64,000 nt of DNA, taken from positions 1 to 64,000 of the IMG/VR virus record IMGVR_UViG_3300031957_001675; one strand, 5' to 3'. The DNA comes from a virus. Shown piece after piece: positions 53,304-60,892 of the stretch. Position 1 is the first letter of the stretch, and each line of letters begins with the position of its first letter. Below the pieces are notes generated by a model. It searched no databases. It had not been told where the DNA came from and saw only the letters and a program-made list of their open reading frames with translations. A program made the translations under genes and the position numbers.

Positions 53304-53638
53304 TATTCTCTCCTCGTGGTTCTTCTACCACCTCTACTTTTACCACCTTTGTGACCACCTTTGTTATTACCTCTACGATATTCACCACTTCTTTTTTTCT
53401 TTGGTTTGATGTAAACATATTTAGGTGTGTCTACATAATAATTTACACCATAGTAATAATCCCTATAGTTTTTGTTCCAATATAGGTCTGAGTATGAGTT
53501 TCTAAAATGTACATCATAATATACGTTGTAGTACGCTTGAGAAACTCTTGTACTATCGTTTGGTATGACAGGTTCTCTGTCGAAACTACCAATCGAAATG
53601 CCGATAATTAAACCGGTTATGAGTTCTAATATTCCCAT
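53303..53638 (-). CDS. Tyr-rich membrane-anchored or exported protein (111 aa)
   Basis: A short hydrophobic start (MGILELITGLIIGISIGS) may be a signal anchor. The middle is unusually rich in Tyr and Asn (YYNVYYDVHFRN, YRDYYYGVNYYVD), and the last 30 residues are Lys/Arg/Gly-rich (RRGNNKGGHKGGKSRGG). Low-complexity Tyr-rich, Gly/Arg-rich sequences tend to aggregate or coat surfaces. A GGAGATAT site and 1-nt overlap with the next gene indicate expression. The function is unknown. Confidence 0.6.
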   Translation of the reverse strand: MGILELITGLIIGISIGSFDREPVIPNDSTRVSQAYYNVYYDVHFRNSYSDLYWNKNYRDYYYGVNYYVDTPKYVYIKPKKKRSGEYRRGNNKGGHKGGKSRGGRRTTRRE

Positions 53639-53645
53639 ATATCTC

Positions 53646-54035
53646 CTATCTAAAATCTGATAAAGGGTCTTTAAGTAGTTCTTCTAGCTTCTTGATTTCT
53701 CTTTTTAGATTTTTGATTTCATTGTTTAAGTTAGCTACATCTTTATCATAAGATTTAACTTTAGGTGTTTTTAAGTTATCAAGTTTATCACGAAGATATT
53801 TAATATCCTCATCATACCCATCTAACTTAGATGTTACTAATTCAATATCACTTGCTTCCGCGAAACCCTCTACAACTTCTTCTAATCCATCAATACGACC
53901 AGTAAACGAATACCAACCAGCAATACCAGTTGATAATACAGTTACAAGTGCTATGATATTTTGGATTGATAATCCAAACTTTTTATTTTTTATTTCTTCT
54001 ACTGCTGCTTCAGCATCGACTATATTTTTTGCCAT
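53646..54035 (-). CDS. Single-TM coiled-coil protein (129 aa)
   Basis: A 25-residue charged N-terminus precedes one membrane segment (IQNIIALVTVLSTGIAGWYS). The rest is a heptad-type coiled coil (YLRDKLDNLKTPKV, VANLNNEIKNLKREIKKLEE). The orientation places the coil in the periplasm or cytoplasm; it cannot be decided. It resembles a second inner-membrane spanin-type subunit, or a scaffold for the envelope cassette. AAGGAGATAAGTT precedes the ATG. Confidence 0.6.
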   Translation of the reverse strand: MAKNIVDAEAAVEEIKNKKFGLSIQNIIALVTVLSTGIAGWYSFTGRIDGLEEVVEGFAEASDIELVTSKLDGYDEDIKYLRDKLDNLKTPKVKSYDKDVANLNNEIKNLKREIKKLEELLKDPLSDFR

Positions 54036-54046
54036 AACTTATCTCC

Positions 54047-54091
54047 TTAATTACAACAACCGCATTCGCAGTTATCTTGATAATTTTTCAT
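54047..54091 (-). CDS. Cys-rich micro-ORF (14 aa)
   Basis: ATG at 54091 follows the upstream TAA by one base and has GGAG 8 nt before it. The peptide MKNYQDNCECGCCN has four Cys in eight residues and ends TAA. It could bind a metal or haem-like group, be a leader peptide, or be a decayed gene end. Very short ORFs arise by chance; the ribosome binding site and exact fit in the gap argue for translation. Confidence 0.35.
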   Translation of the reverse strand: MKNYQDNCECGCCN

Positions 54092-54092
54092 A

Positions 54093-54980
54093 TTAAAACT
54101 CCAAGTTTATTGTTAATCTAATTGTGTTACTTAATGGTAACGTCTTGTCTCCATAAATATAACTCATACCAATAAGATACTTATCATATTTAAAATCTAA
54201 TCCAAATGTAGGGTAGGTTAATTTGTGCATATTATCTATGTAATATCCAGTTTTTCCCCATAACATATTTTTATAATTGTAACCTGTTCCTATACCAAAT
54301 GTTTGATGTTTTTTCATTCTATTAAATTGACCATAAAACATCCATTCTTTATATGGGTATGTTCCAGCTACATTTACACTTGTAGGTAGTTCTGATTTGT
54401 ATTCACCAAACTTAGGTGCAAATCCAAAGTTACGAACCATGACATCTAAATCTAAATCTTTATATACTTTAGGAAAATACCATCCTAATCCGAGTATTAA
54501 TCCTGTGGCTTTTTCTGAGAATAAATCGTGATGTACTATCTTACTTTCAATACCCCAATAATAATCTTTTATCAAACCTCCAAAAGCTGTTCCTGGAGCT
54601 TTACCTCCCCAATTGAATCCCCATACAGAACTCAAAGGAGTAAATTGTCCTAAAATTATTCCGTATTCATCAGCTTGATTCTGTTCTCCATAATTAAAAA
54701 ACAAAACATCAATTCCATATTGTTGACGTTCAACTCTTATATAGTTGTAGTTCATATCATTAACAATACTCGTCATCCAATTCACTCTACTAAAACTGAA
54801 ATGGTCTTTATCAAAAAGATTACGAGCTGGATTCATCATTGGTAACATTACATTACCAATAGAACTTACTTGAGCAGTTGGTGCTAACGTAAGTATTCTA
54901 TTTGCTTGTGCTAATAGTTGACTACTTAACGATAATAATATCGCTAAACTGAATAATATCCAAAATTTATTTTTTTTCAC
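54093..54980 (-). CDS. PorV/PorQ-like (UPF0164-type) outer-membrane protein, T9SS-associated family
   Basis: The preferred start is GTG 54980, giving the signal peptide MKKNKFWILFSLAILLSLSS (cleavage after QLLAQ) behind GGAAGAAAAAC; a longer TTG start would spoil it. After cleavage, ILTLAPTAQVSSIGNVMLPM then MNPARNLFD and SFSRVNWMTSIVNDMNYNYI follow the PorV/PorQ order (early small-residue turn, N-P-A motif, then alternating strands). About 14 strands end in IRLTINLEF with a terminal Phe. PorV carries T9SS cargo to the sortase; PorQ supports cell-surface attachment. The cargo-type gene with a sorting tail lies just upstream. Family by pattern; FadL/OmpP1-type barrels are the alternative. Confidence 0.6.
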   Translation of the reverse strand: MKKNKFWILFSLAILLSLSSQLLAQANRILTLAPTAQVSSIGNVMLPMMNPARNLFDKDHFSFSRVNWMTSIVNDMNYNYIRVERQQYGIDVLFFNYGEQNQADEYGIILGQFTPLSSVWGFNWGGKAPGTAFGGLIKDYYWGIESKIVHHDLFSEKATGLILGLGWYFPKVYKDLDLDVMVRNFGFAPKFGEYKSELPTSVNVAGTYPYKEWMFYGQFNRMKKHQTFGIGTGYNYKNMLWGKTGYYIDNMHKLTYPTFGLDFKYDKYLIGMSYIYGDKTLPLSNTIRLTINLEF

Positions 54981-55083
54981 GTTTTTCTTCCATTTTTTCT
55001 GAAAACCAAACAATAAGTTTCATCGTATAATATAATGCTGGTAACATCAGTGCTACTGCTAAAAAGAATTGTCCTTCATTCAT
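54967..55083 (-). CDS. Small single-TM protein (38 aa)
   Basis: ATG at 55083 overlaps the upstream stop as TAATG, behind GGTGGTGAAA. The peptide MNEGQFFLAVALMLPALYYT then MKLIVWFSEKMEEKREKK has one hydrophobic segment and a charged tail. Its end overlaps the start of the PorV/PorQ-like gene by 14 nt, so translation of the two is probably coupled. The function is unknown. Confidence 0.55.
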   Translation of the reverse strand: MNEGQFFLAVALMLPALYYTMKLIVWFSEKMEEKREKK

Positions 55084-57914
55084 TATTTCACCACCGTAAA
55101 TTTATTTGCTTTTATTTTATTGTTTGTTTGCATTACAAATATATAAACACCTGGTTCAAGTTTTTGATGATTTTCATATACGCTCATCTCTGGTATCCAA
55201 ACACTTGGTTCGTTTGTAAAATCAAAAGTATGTAATCCAGCCATTACGTGTTCATTTAGTAATGTCCCTACCTTCTGTCCTATTGAATTTAAGATATATA
55301 ATTTTACATCTTTTGATTGGGGTAGATAGAATTGGAATGTAGTATTTTCTTTGAATGGATTCGGATAGTTGTAAGTAATACCATCACCATCTGGTTCTGA
55401 ACCTCCGAATGCCCAATACTTATTCCATACTAATACTTGTCCGTCATTTCGTTTCATCAATAAGTCTCTACCCGCTGGTGTACCTGCTGAATACTTACCA
55501 GTAAATCTTATTGGAGCTGTTGTCCACTCTCTATCAGGAAAATCAGCTTCGAATAATAAATTCAACCCTGTAATCTCTTTGTCAATCCAATACGTTTCAG
55601 GTTTATTACTAGGTGAATAATCAACACCTCCAAATGATACTTTTCTCCAACCATCTACTGCTTCGTGAACATTTACATACGTCATCCAAGGGCCTGGTAG
55701 AACGTCAGTTTTCATATCTATAAATTTTAACTCGTCTTCTTTATACTCAACTTCAAATTCAAATCCTGCTAACAAAACTTCGTCTATTGGTGTGATAGTC
55801 AAAGGAACTTCTATTTGATTACCAGATTGAACTCGTACGGTTGAATCAGCAGGTAACGATAAAGTTACGTCAGGATTTATTGATTGATTGTTCGTAATTA
55901 CTTTGTTTACATAATTAGAAGGAGCACTACCACCTTTCCATCTATGAAACATTATATTGGAGGCTATATCATTTTGATAACCATCTCCTCCACTCTCTGA
56001 TACTTTCGTACCCGTATTGTTTATGTCACCTGTAAAGTAATATCCAATGTCTGGTATCAAGTAATCTGGGTTACCTACTTGACCAGTTCTTTCATATAAT
56101 CTATCTTTATGCCACGAAGAATATCCACCACCTAATATTAAGTGAAGTGTATCTAGTCCTGTTTGATGGTCATCCATCAGAGGGTTGATAGTTTCTATCT
56201 GACCAAATGTTAAAGCCTTTTGATTTGTGGCTAAAGCTCTTGTTGTTGTGGTTGGAGATTTAAAACCATTATTATCACCCGAACTTCTATCACCAGCTGT
56301 ACCTGATTCTGCTGTTGTGGTCTCATCCCAATATACCGTGAACTCATATTTTTGTGGTCGTGATTGTCCGTTCACCGTTTGATAATAAGTGTAATCATTA
56401 GCATTACCACTTTCTTTAAAAACCTCGATAGTCGCCCAATCTTCGTAAGAATTTCCATTATGATGAGTATAGTTGTTTAAGATACCTGAAACATAAGCCC
56501 ATAAAATATAAGTGTCGTTTAACTGATACACATCGTCACCATCAACATCACCAACTAAATATTCGATAGCTGTTAAAGTATCTATTCGACCACCACCACT
56601 ATTGTAGTTATGATGTTTACCTGATTGGAAATTGAATGAAGCTATAGCATCATTAGCATTTGTAATAGCCGTTCTGTCTAACTCAAGTTGTGTATGTGCT
56701 TCAATATTATCACTTGCATCGGGTGGCCAAAATGATATACGATATCTATTGTTTCTTGGTAACTGAATATTATAATATCCTTTATCATCGGTATAAGTAG
56801 AATCATAATAACTTATACCAAGAAATCCCTCTTTGGGTAATGCTTGTAAAGCAGTTGTTGATTTGTTATCATAATAAAATGTTGCTGTGTGGTCTCCGAT
56901 AATATCATCAGAATTATCCTCATCAACTAAATTAGCTTCGTTTGTAGTAGTCTCAAAGTTTAACCAGTTAGTTATTCTTGGACTGAAGTTAGCTTCATTG
57001 TGGTCTAACTCAAATTTTACTTTCCAATATGGATATGTATTCTCCGCTGGTGCACTCCAAGCCGCTCCAAGAGCTCTATCTTTACCTTGAGCATATCTGA
57101 AGTATCCTTCAACATCTAGTAGTTTTGGGTGTAGTGTTATATCACCTCTAGCTCCACCTATACCAACTTGTTCTGTACCAGTGTTACCATCAATGTAAAC
57201 TTTGTAATTAGAACCATAAAGACCGTTTGTAACGTATGTGTAATACCCTATACTACCATCATATTTTGTAGCAACTCTAAAAGCTTTCGGAGCAAAGTTA
57301 TCAGCTACATCATTGACCTTAAAATGTAATTTCAATAACTCTGTTTGTGTACCGTTACCATTACCAAAAGTTTTCACATTACCATTGTGAGATACCATTG
57401 TTATTCTCAACCAATCATATCTTGTATCAGTAACGGATAGTTCATCATCTGCGTCAGCTAATGAATCGGTATATCCCACATTCTCATATCTGACGACTTC
57501 GTATGAATAATGTGCTCCGGCTGAACTATCACCTTCTGTCCAACCTGAAATGTAAGCTCCTTTTTCAACGTGAGTTGAGTCGTGTCCCCAAGTAAATAAA
57601 TCATTGTCGAAAGCTAAATCTAAACGAAAGGCAGTAACACTAGCTCCGTTATCATCAAGAGTAACAGCTAAAGTCATTACTGAATCTCTCCAGGCATCGA
57701 AGTTATTGTTCTTATATGCAACACCTACTGCGGCATTAGATGTGTTCATACCGGTAGTGTCATCTGCCAAGTAACCTCTTAGTTTAAAGGTTTCTGAGTC
57801 TCTCCACCAAAACTTAGGTGTTTTATATTCTCTTGATTGCATAAGTCTAATTATTGGTGTTTGAGTATAAGAAAAACTCATCAACAATATTAAACTTAAT
57901 AAAAATTTACGCAA
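55083..57914 (-). CDS. Secreted protein with cohesin/dockerin-like parts and T9SS sorting tail (943 aa)
   Basis: TTG 57914 follows a GAGGAG site. Signal peptide MRKFLLSLILLMSFSYTQ. Cohesin-like beta regions lie at ~70-215 and ~685-815 (SGNQIEVPLTITPIDEVLLA). A dockerin-like calcium loop (GDVDGDDVYQLND) is near 455-467. The last ~96 residues (848-943) are a type A T9SS tail: YNYPNPFKENTTFQFYLPQS, then VKLYILNSIGQKVGTLLN, AGLHTFDF and LEPGVYIFVMQ. Such tails route Bacteroidota/FCB proteins across the outer membrane, where they are cut and anchored. A phage cannot use it outside such a host. A PorV/PorQ-like gene lies two genes downstream. Role inferred: display on the infected cell surface. Confidence 0.82.
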   Translation of the reverse strand: MRKFLLSLILLMSFSYTQTPIIRLMQSREYKTPKFWWRDSETFKLRGYLADDTTGMNTSNAAVGVAYKNNNFDAWRDSVMTLAVTLDDNGASVTAFRLDLAFDNDLFTWGHDSTHVEKGAYISGWTEGDSSAGAHYSYEVVRYENVGYTDSLADADDELSVTDTRYDWLRITMVSHNGNVKTFGNGNGTQTELLKLHFKVNDVADNFAPKAFRVATKYDGSIGYYTYVTNGLYGSNYKVYIDGNTGTEQVGIGGARGDITLHPKLLDVEGYFRYAQGKDRALGAAWSAPAENTYPYWKVKFELDHNEANFSPRITNWLNFETTTNEANLVDEDNSDDIIGDHTATFYYDNKSTTALQALPKEGFLGISYYDSTYTDDKGYYNIQLPRNNRYRISFWPPDASDNIEAHTQLELDRTAITNANDAIASFNFQSGKHHNYNSGGGRIDTLTAIEYLVGDVDGDDVYQLNDTYILWAYVSGILNNYTHHNGNSYEDWATIEVFKESGNANDYTYYQTVNGQSRPQKYEFTVYWDETTTAESGTAGDRSSGDNNGFKSPTTTTRALATNQKALTFGQIETINPLMDDHQTGLDTLHLILGGGYSSWHKDRLYERTGQVGNPDYLIPDIGYYFTGDINNTGTKVSESGGDGYQNDIASNIMFHRWKGGSAPSNYVNKVITNNQSINPDVTLSLPADSTVRVQSGNQIEVPLTITPIDEVLLAGFEFEVEYKEDELKFIDMKTDVLPGPWMTYVNVHEAVDGWRKVSFGGVDYSPSNKPETYWIDKEITGLNLLFEADFPDREWTTAPIRFTGKYSAGTPAGRDLLMKRNDGQVLVWNKYWAFGGSEPDGDGITYNYPNPFKENTTFQFYLPQSKDVKLYILNSIGQKVGTLLNEHVMAGLHTFDFTNEPSVWIPEMSVYENHQKLEPGVYIFVMQTNNKIKANKFTVVK

Positions 57915-57936
57915 TGTAAATCTCCTCGTTTAGTTA

Positions 57937-57970
57937 TATAGGTTAAAAGTCGATTAGACTTCTACCTATA
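57937..57970 (-). other. Stem-loop/dyad in the envelope-cassette leader
   Basis: TATAGGT pairs with ACCTATA and an inner AAGTC pairs with GACTT around a GATTA loop, with a small internal bulge. It begins one base from the ATATTTAT motif at 57972 and lies in the 88-nt leader of the 943-aa secreted protein. It could be a 5'-stabilising hairpin or a protein-binding dyad over the transcription start. Confidence 0.6.
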
Positions 57971-57971
57971 C

Positions 57972-57979
57972 ATAAATAT
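57972..57979 (-). promoter_or_regulatory. Candidate late promoter element ATATTTAT (envelope cassette)
   Basis: The coding strand reads ATTATATTTATGTATAGG, 58 nt upstream of the TTG at 57914. It would start the operon running from the T9SS-type gene to at least the Nudix gene, since no other copy lies between 57.9 and 43.2 kb. Confidence 0.5.
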
Positions 57980-58002
57980 AATATATATTGCGAAATAGTG
58001 GG

Positions 58003-59094
58003 TTAGTTTGTGTCGAATCTCACAACAAATGCAAGTGACATTTCTTTGTCGTTTTTAACTGGTTTTGCTAATTTACCTAGAGCTAGTAGTTCGTTTTGGT
58101 CATTATATAAACCAATATTTGTGACATATGTGGCAAAGTTTGAATGAGAGGCCTCACCTATAAGTTGTGTACCAATTTCATATCCAGAAGTACTCCAAGA
58201 ACTTGTTGAATAACCAACAACATTATAATTGAAGGTATCATATATACTATGACCTTCTAATGAATGCTGAAAACCTTCTATCGCTACACTACTACTGAAA
58301 CCTTGTTTTATACTTTTGTTATTAGTGTGTTGAAAATCATTTTCATCTACTCTACATACATACTCTCGTTCATATATAGTTTGAGTTGAATCAAATTCTA
58401 TAGTGAATCCATCAGAACCATTACCAGTACTTATATCTTTGTATGACCCTGTGTTTGTTACTACAGCTAGACCATCATTATAAAAAAAGTTACCTACTAC
58501 ACTACCACTACCCTGAGCTGTAACTGCTTTGTTTGCGTAGCTTGAAGAAAAGTCTGTATCGTATAAATTACCTCTACCGTCATCTTTTAATATAATAGTT
58601 GAGTCGGTACTATTGTCTGTAATAGTGACAGAACCCGGTCTTACTCTTTCACCGTATAGTTTTTGTGATATTGAAATAACGTTAGCTGTATCGTGTAGTT
58701 GTCTTGTATATGGTCTACGTAAACTATATGTTCTTCTTCTTGTAGAGTTATCTAAAGTGGATAATGGTTCAGTATATGTATATGATAAAACTGCATCTGA
58801 AGCTGAAGGTACACCTCGAATATAATCGATACTACCTCTCATTTGTGTTATATCTCTATAATATAATTTATAAATAGTTTGATATGTTGGTACACTATAA
58901 AACACACTAGAAGAAATTGTTTTAGTAGTTGCTGAACTAATATCAAAGTCGTGAAGATTTGAATCAGTAGGCTTAACTAAATTTATAGCATAAACACCAC
59001 TACCACTATCAGCCTCTGTTAAAGCAAATGTTTTATGTGTTTCAAATGAGGATATTAAAATATCTTCTGGTTCAAGATTTTTCTTGAATGACAT
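58003..59094 (-). CDS. Tail/baseplate-type structural protein, paralogue of the next gene (363 aa)
   Basis: The protein begins MSFKKNLEPEDILISSFETH and is beta-rich with Ser/Thr/Tyr. The end THVTNIGLYNDQNELLALGK-type (here TYVTNIGLYNDQNELLALGK then LAKPVKN) matches the end of the 341-aa product at 59107 (TFITTVGMYNADNELLAIAK then LSKPIIK). The shared end suggests a common attachment domain. It has no signal peptide or catalytic motif. I recall this end motif in T4-like marine phage structural proteins. It lies last in its operon, before the envelope-cassette promoter region. Confidence 0.7.
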   Translation of the reverse strand: MSFKKNLEPEDILISSFETHKTFALTEADSGSGVYAINLVKPTDSNLHDFDISSATTKTISSSVFYSVPTYQTIYKLYYRDITQMRGSIDYIRGVPSASDAVLSYTYTEPLSTLDNSTRRRTYSLRRPYTRQLHDTANVISISQKLYGERVRPGSVTITDNSTDSTIILKDDGRGNLYDTDFSSSYANKAVTAQGSGSVVGNFFYNDGLAVVTNTGSYKDISTGNGSDGFTIEFDSTQTIYEREYVCRVDENDFQHTNNKSIKQGFSSSVAIEGFQHSLEGHSIYDTFNYNVVGYSTSSWSTSGYEIGTQLIGEASHSNFATYVTNIGLYNDQNELLALGKLAKPVKNDKEMSLAFVVRFDTN

Positions 59095-59106
59095 TTTTTA
59101 CCCCTT

Positions 59107-60132
59107 TTAGAAATCAAGTTTAACTTTTATAAGAGCTTCTCTTGATTTTGATTTGATGATTGGTTTACTTAATTTTGCTATAGCTAACAATTCATTATCA
59201 GCATTATACATACCGACAGTTGTTATGAATGTCTTAGGGTCTTTTTGTAATCCAGGTACAACTCTTTTTACACCTGATACCGACTCTGTATAAAAAGTTT
59301 CATTTGTTGTACTATTAAACTCTTTTGCTGTAGCTCTTACGAAGAAATGTCTTGATGTTATTTCTTCTTGTCTTTTTGCTGAGAAGTATGCACCTTCTTT
59401 AACAGCATTTGAAAAAAGTCTAGCATTTCTATCATCACTATTAGAACCACTTTTTGTAATTAAATTCAATGGTGCATTTTGTAATCTTATTGGATTAAAT
59501 ATCATACTACCTAAGCTTGGATAAAATAAACCATATGAACCAATTGTTGTACCTTCACCAGCAGCTGTTGTGTTGATTGTAGTGCCACCTACGAGAGTAC
59601 CACTAACAATGTTATACTCTGGTGAGAAATTTCTTTGGTCTGTATTACCACCTTTATTAGTGCTTGAATCATCAATCAACTTAACTGTATGATTACCGTC
59701 ATTAATATGTAGTTCCCAACCACCTGGTTCTAATGATTCTCTAATTCTTGCTCTATTGAATGTTAATGCATAAAATTGTTTTACATCATCTAACCCACTA
59801 AATTTAAATCTTTGTGTTTGAGGTGGGTTAATCATATTGTTGAACTGACCGAATACGGCTGCAGTTGTTCTATCACCTGCTGTACCAGGTAAACCAAGAG
59901 ATGCACTACCCTCTGCGTGACCATAAGCAACACCAAATTGAACAGATGCTGATGAGTTAGTTGCTGGGTCATATCTGTATAAATCTACATTGTAGTCACC
60001 AGTATTTGTGTATTGTGTAGATGATGTATGAAACGTAGTTATACTTGATGCTCCGTCTTGGAAAACACCCGAAGTAACTATAGCTACATCAGATACTTTA
60101 TCATCTTCTGTTAATGGTTTAAACATTGACAT
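59107..60132 (-). CDS. Tail/baseplate-type structural protein (341 aa)
   Basis: The protein starts MSMFKPLTEDDKVSDVAIVT and contains AEGSASLGLPGTAGDRTTAA, FKFSGLDDVKQFYALTFNRA and a C-terminal GMYNADNELLAIAKLSKPII segment shared with the 363-aa neighbour. The two are tandem paralogues with divergent middles. It is spaced 12 nt from the next gene. A baseplate or tail role is inferred from the composition, the tandem arrangement and the neighbouring LamG-type protein. Confidence 0.7.
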   Translation of the reverse strand: MSMFKPLTEDDKVSDVAIVTSGVFQDGASSITTFHTSSTQYTNTGDYNVDLYRYDPATNSSASVQFGVAYGHAEGSASLGLPGTAGDRTTAAVFGQFNNMINPPQTQRFKFSGLDDVKQFYALTFNRARIRESLEPGGWELHINDGNHTVKLIDDSSTNKGGNTDQRNFSPEYNIVSGTLVGGTTINTTAAGEGTTIGSYGLFYPSLGSMIFNPIRLQNAPLNLITKSGSNSDDRNARLFSNAVKEGAYFSAKRQEEITSRHFFVRATAKEFNSTTNETFYTESVSGVKRVVPGLQKDPKTFITTVGMYNADNELLAIAKLSKPIIKSKSREALIKVKLDF

Positions 60133-60156
60133 ATTTTTATTCCTTATAATTTAAAA

Positions 60157-60813
60157 TTAAGGTGCTTCGTATTGACCAGAACCACCAGAACCTCCAGAAC
60201 CTCCAGTATTACCAGTACCACCACCATTAGCAGGGTCTTGTGGTGCATCTGGAGGTGTTGTGCTACCTTCATCGGCCTTTACAGATATAGTGATTACATT
60301 TACTATACTAGAATTTTCACCTTGAACTGTAACAGTTGTTGTTGCCGTTGGGTTAATAGATTGTGCTATCAACGTAACAGTTTTAGCTGTATGTACTCGT
60401 TGTGATGGTACACTTTTAAATTTTACAATATTTGTATTTTCTATTGTAAATACATAATTTTCTGCTGCTCCACCAACAGTGGTTGGTGAAAGTGCTATCT
60501 CTGAGAATGCGGGGGTGTCTGGATAAGTTAACGATGCAACATTTACTTTGACACCAGCTAAAGATTGATTTACAAGAAAACTATTGAATGCTTTTCTATT
60601 AGGTGCTGCCTCTAATAAAGACATATTCTCTATTGCTACACCATACGAATCTGTACCGTCTGGGTGTGTTACATCATAAAGTGTGTAATCTATTTCTTCA
60701 TCGCTAAGTGCAAACTTAGTAATGTTAAAATTACCACCTTGTGATAAGATTTCCCTACCTCTTTTTGTTAAAATAGCATCTACTGTAATGCTCGAGTTGT
60801 CTAAAAAGCCCAT
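60157..60813 (-). CDS. Phage structural protein with Gly-rich C-terminus (218 aa)
   Basis: The start MGFLDNSSITVDAILTKRGR then FNITKFALSDEEIDYTLYDV is a pattern seen in T4-like marine phage virion proteins; this part (~100 residues) is probably the structural domain. A beta-rich middle (VHTAKTVTLIAQSINPTATT) resembles an Ig-like unit, and the last 30 residues are Pro/Gly/Ser-rich (GGTGNTGGSGGSGGSGQYEA). GGAGATAAACA precedes the ATG, and a promoter motif lies 44 nt upstream. Precise position in the virion is unknown. Confidence 0.7.
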   Translation of the reverse strand: MGFLDNSSITVDAILTKRGREILSQGGNFNITKFALSDEEIDYTLYDVTHPDGTDSYGVAIENMSLLEAAPNRKAFNSFLVNQSLAGVKVNVASLTYPDTPAFSEIALSPTTVGGAAENYVFTIENTNIVKFKSVPSQRVHTAKTVTLIAQSINPTATTTVTVQGENSSIVNVITISVKADEGSTTPPDAPQDPANGGGTGNTGGSGGSGGSGQYEAP

Positions 60814-60856
60814 TGTTTATCTCCAAGATTTAAAATTTGATATAACTTTACTGTTA

Positions 60857-60864
60857 ATAAATAT
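60857..60864 (-). promoter_or_regulatory. Candidate late promoter element ATATTTAT
   Basis: The coding strand reads ATATATATTTATTAACAG, 44 nt upstream of the ATG at 60813 and 29 nt after the stop of the LamG-type gene. Confidence 0.5.
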
Positions 60865-60892
60865 ATATGTTCTAAGTTTTTTAACAATTTAA

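Noticed and set aside
54981-55013. TTG start at 55013 for the PorV/PorQ-like gene
   Set aside because: It would put 11 Lys/Trp-rich residues before the signal peptide and lies inside the 38-aa ORF. GTG 54980 has a GGAAG site at the right spacing and restores a normal signal peptide.
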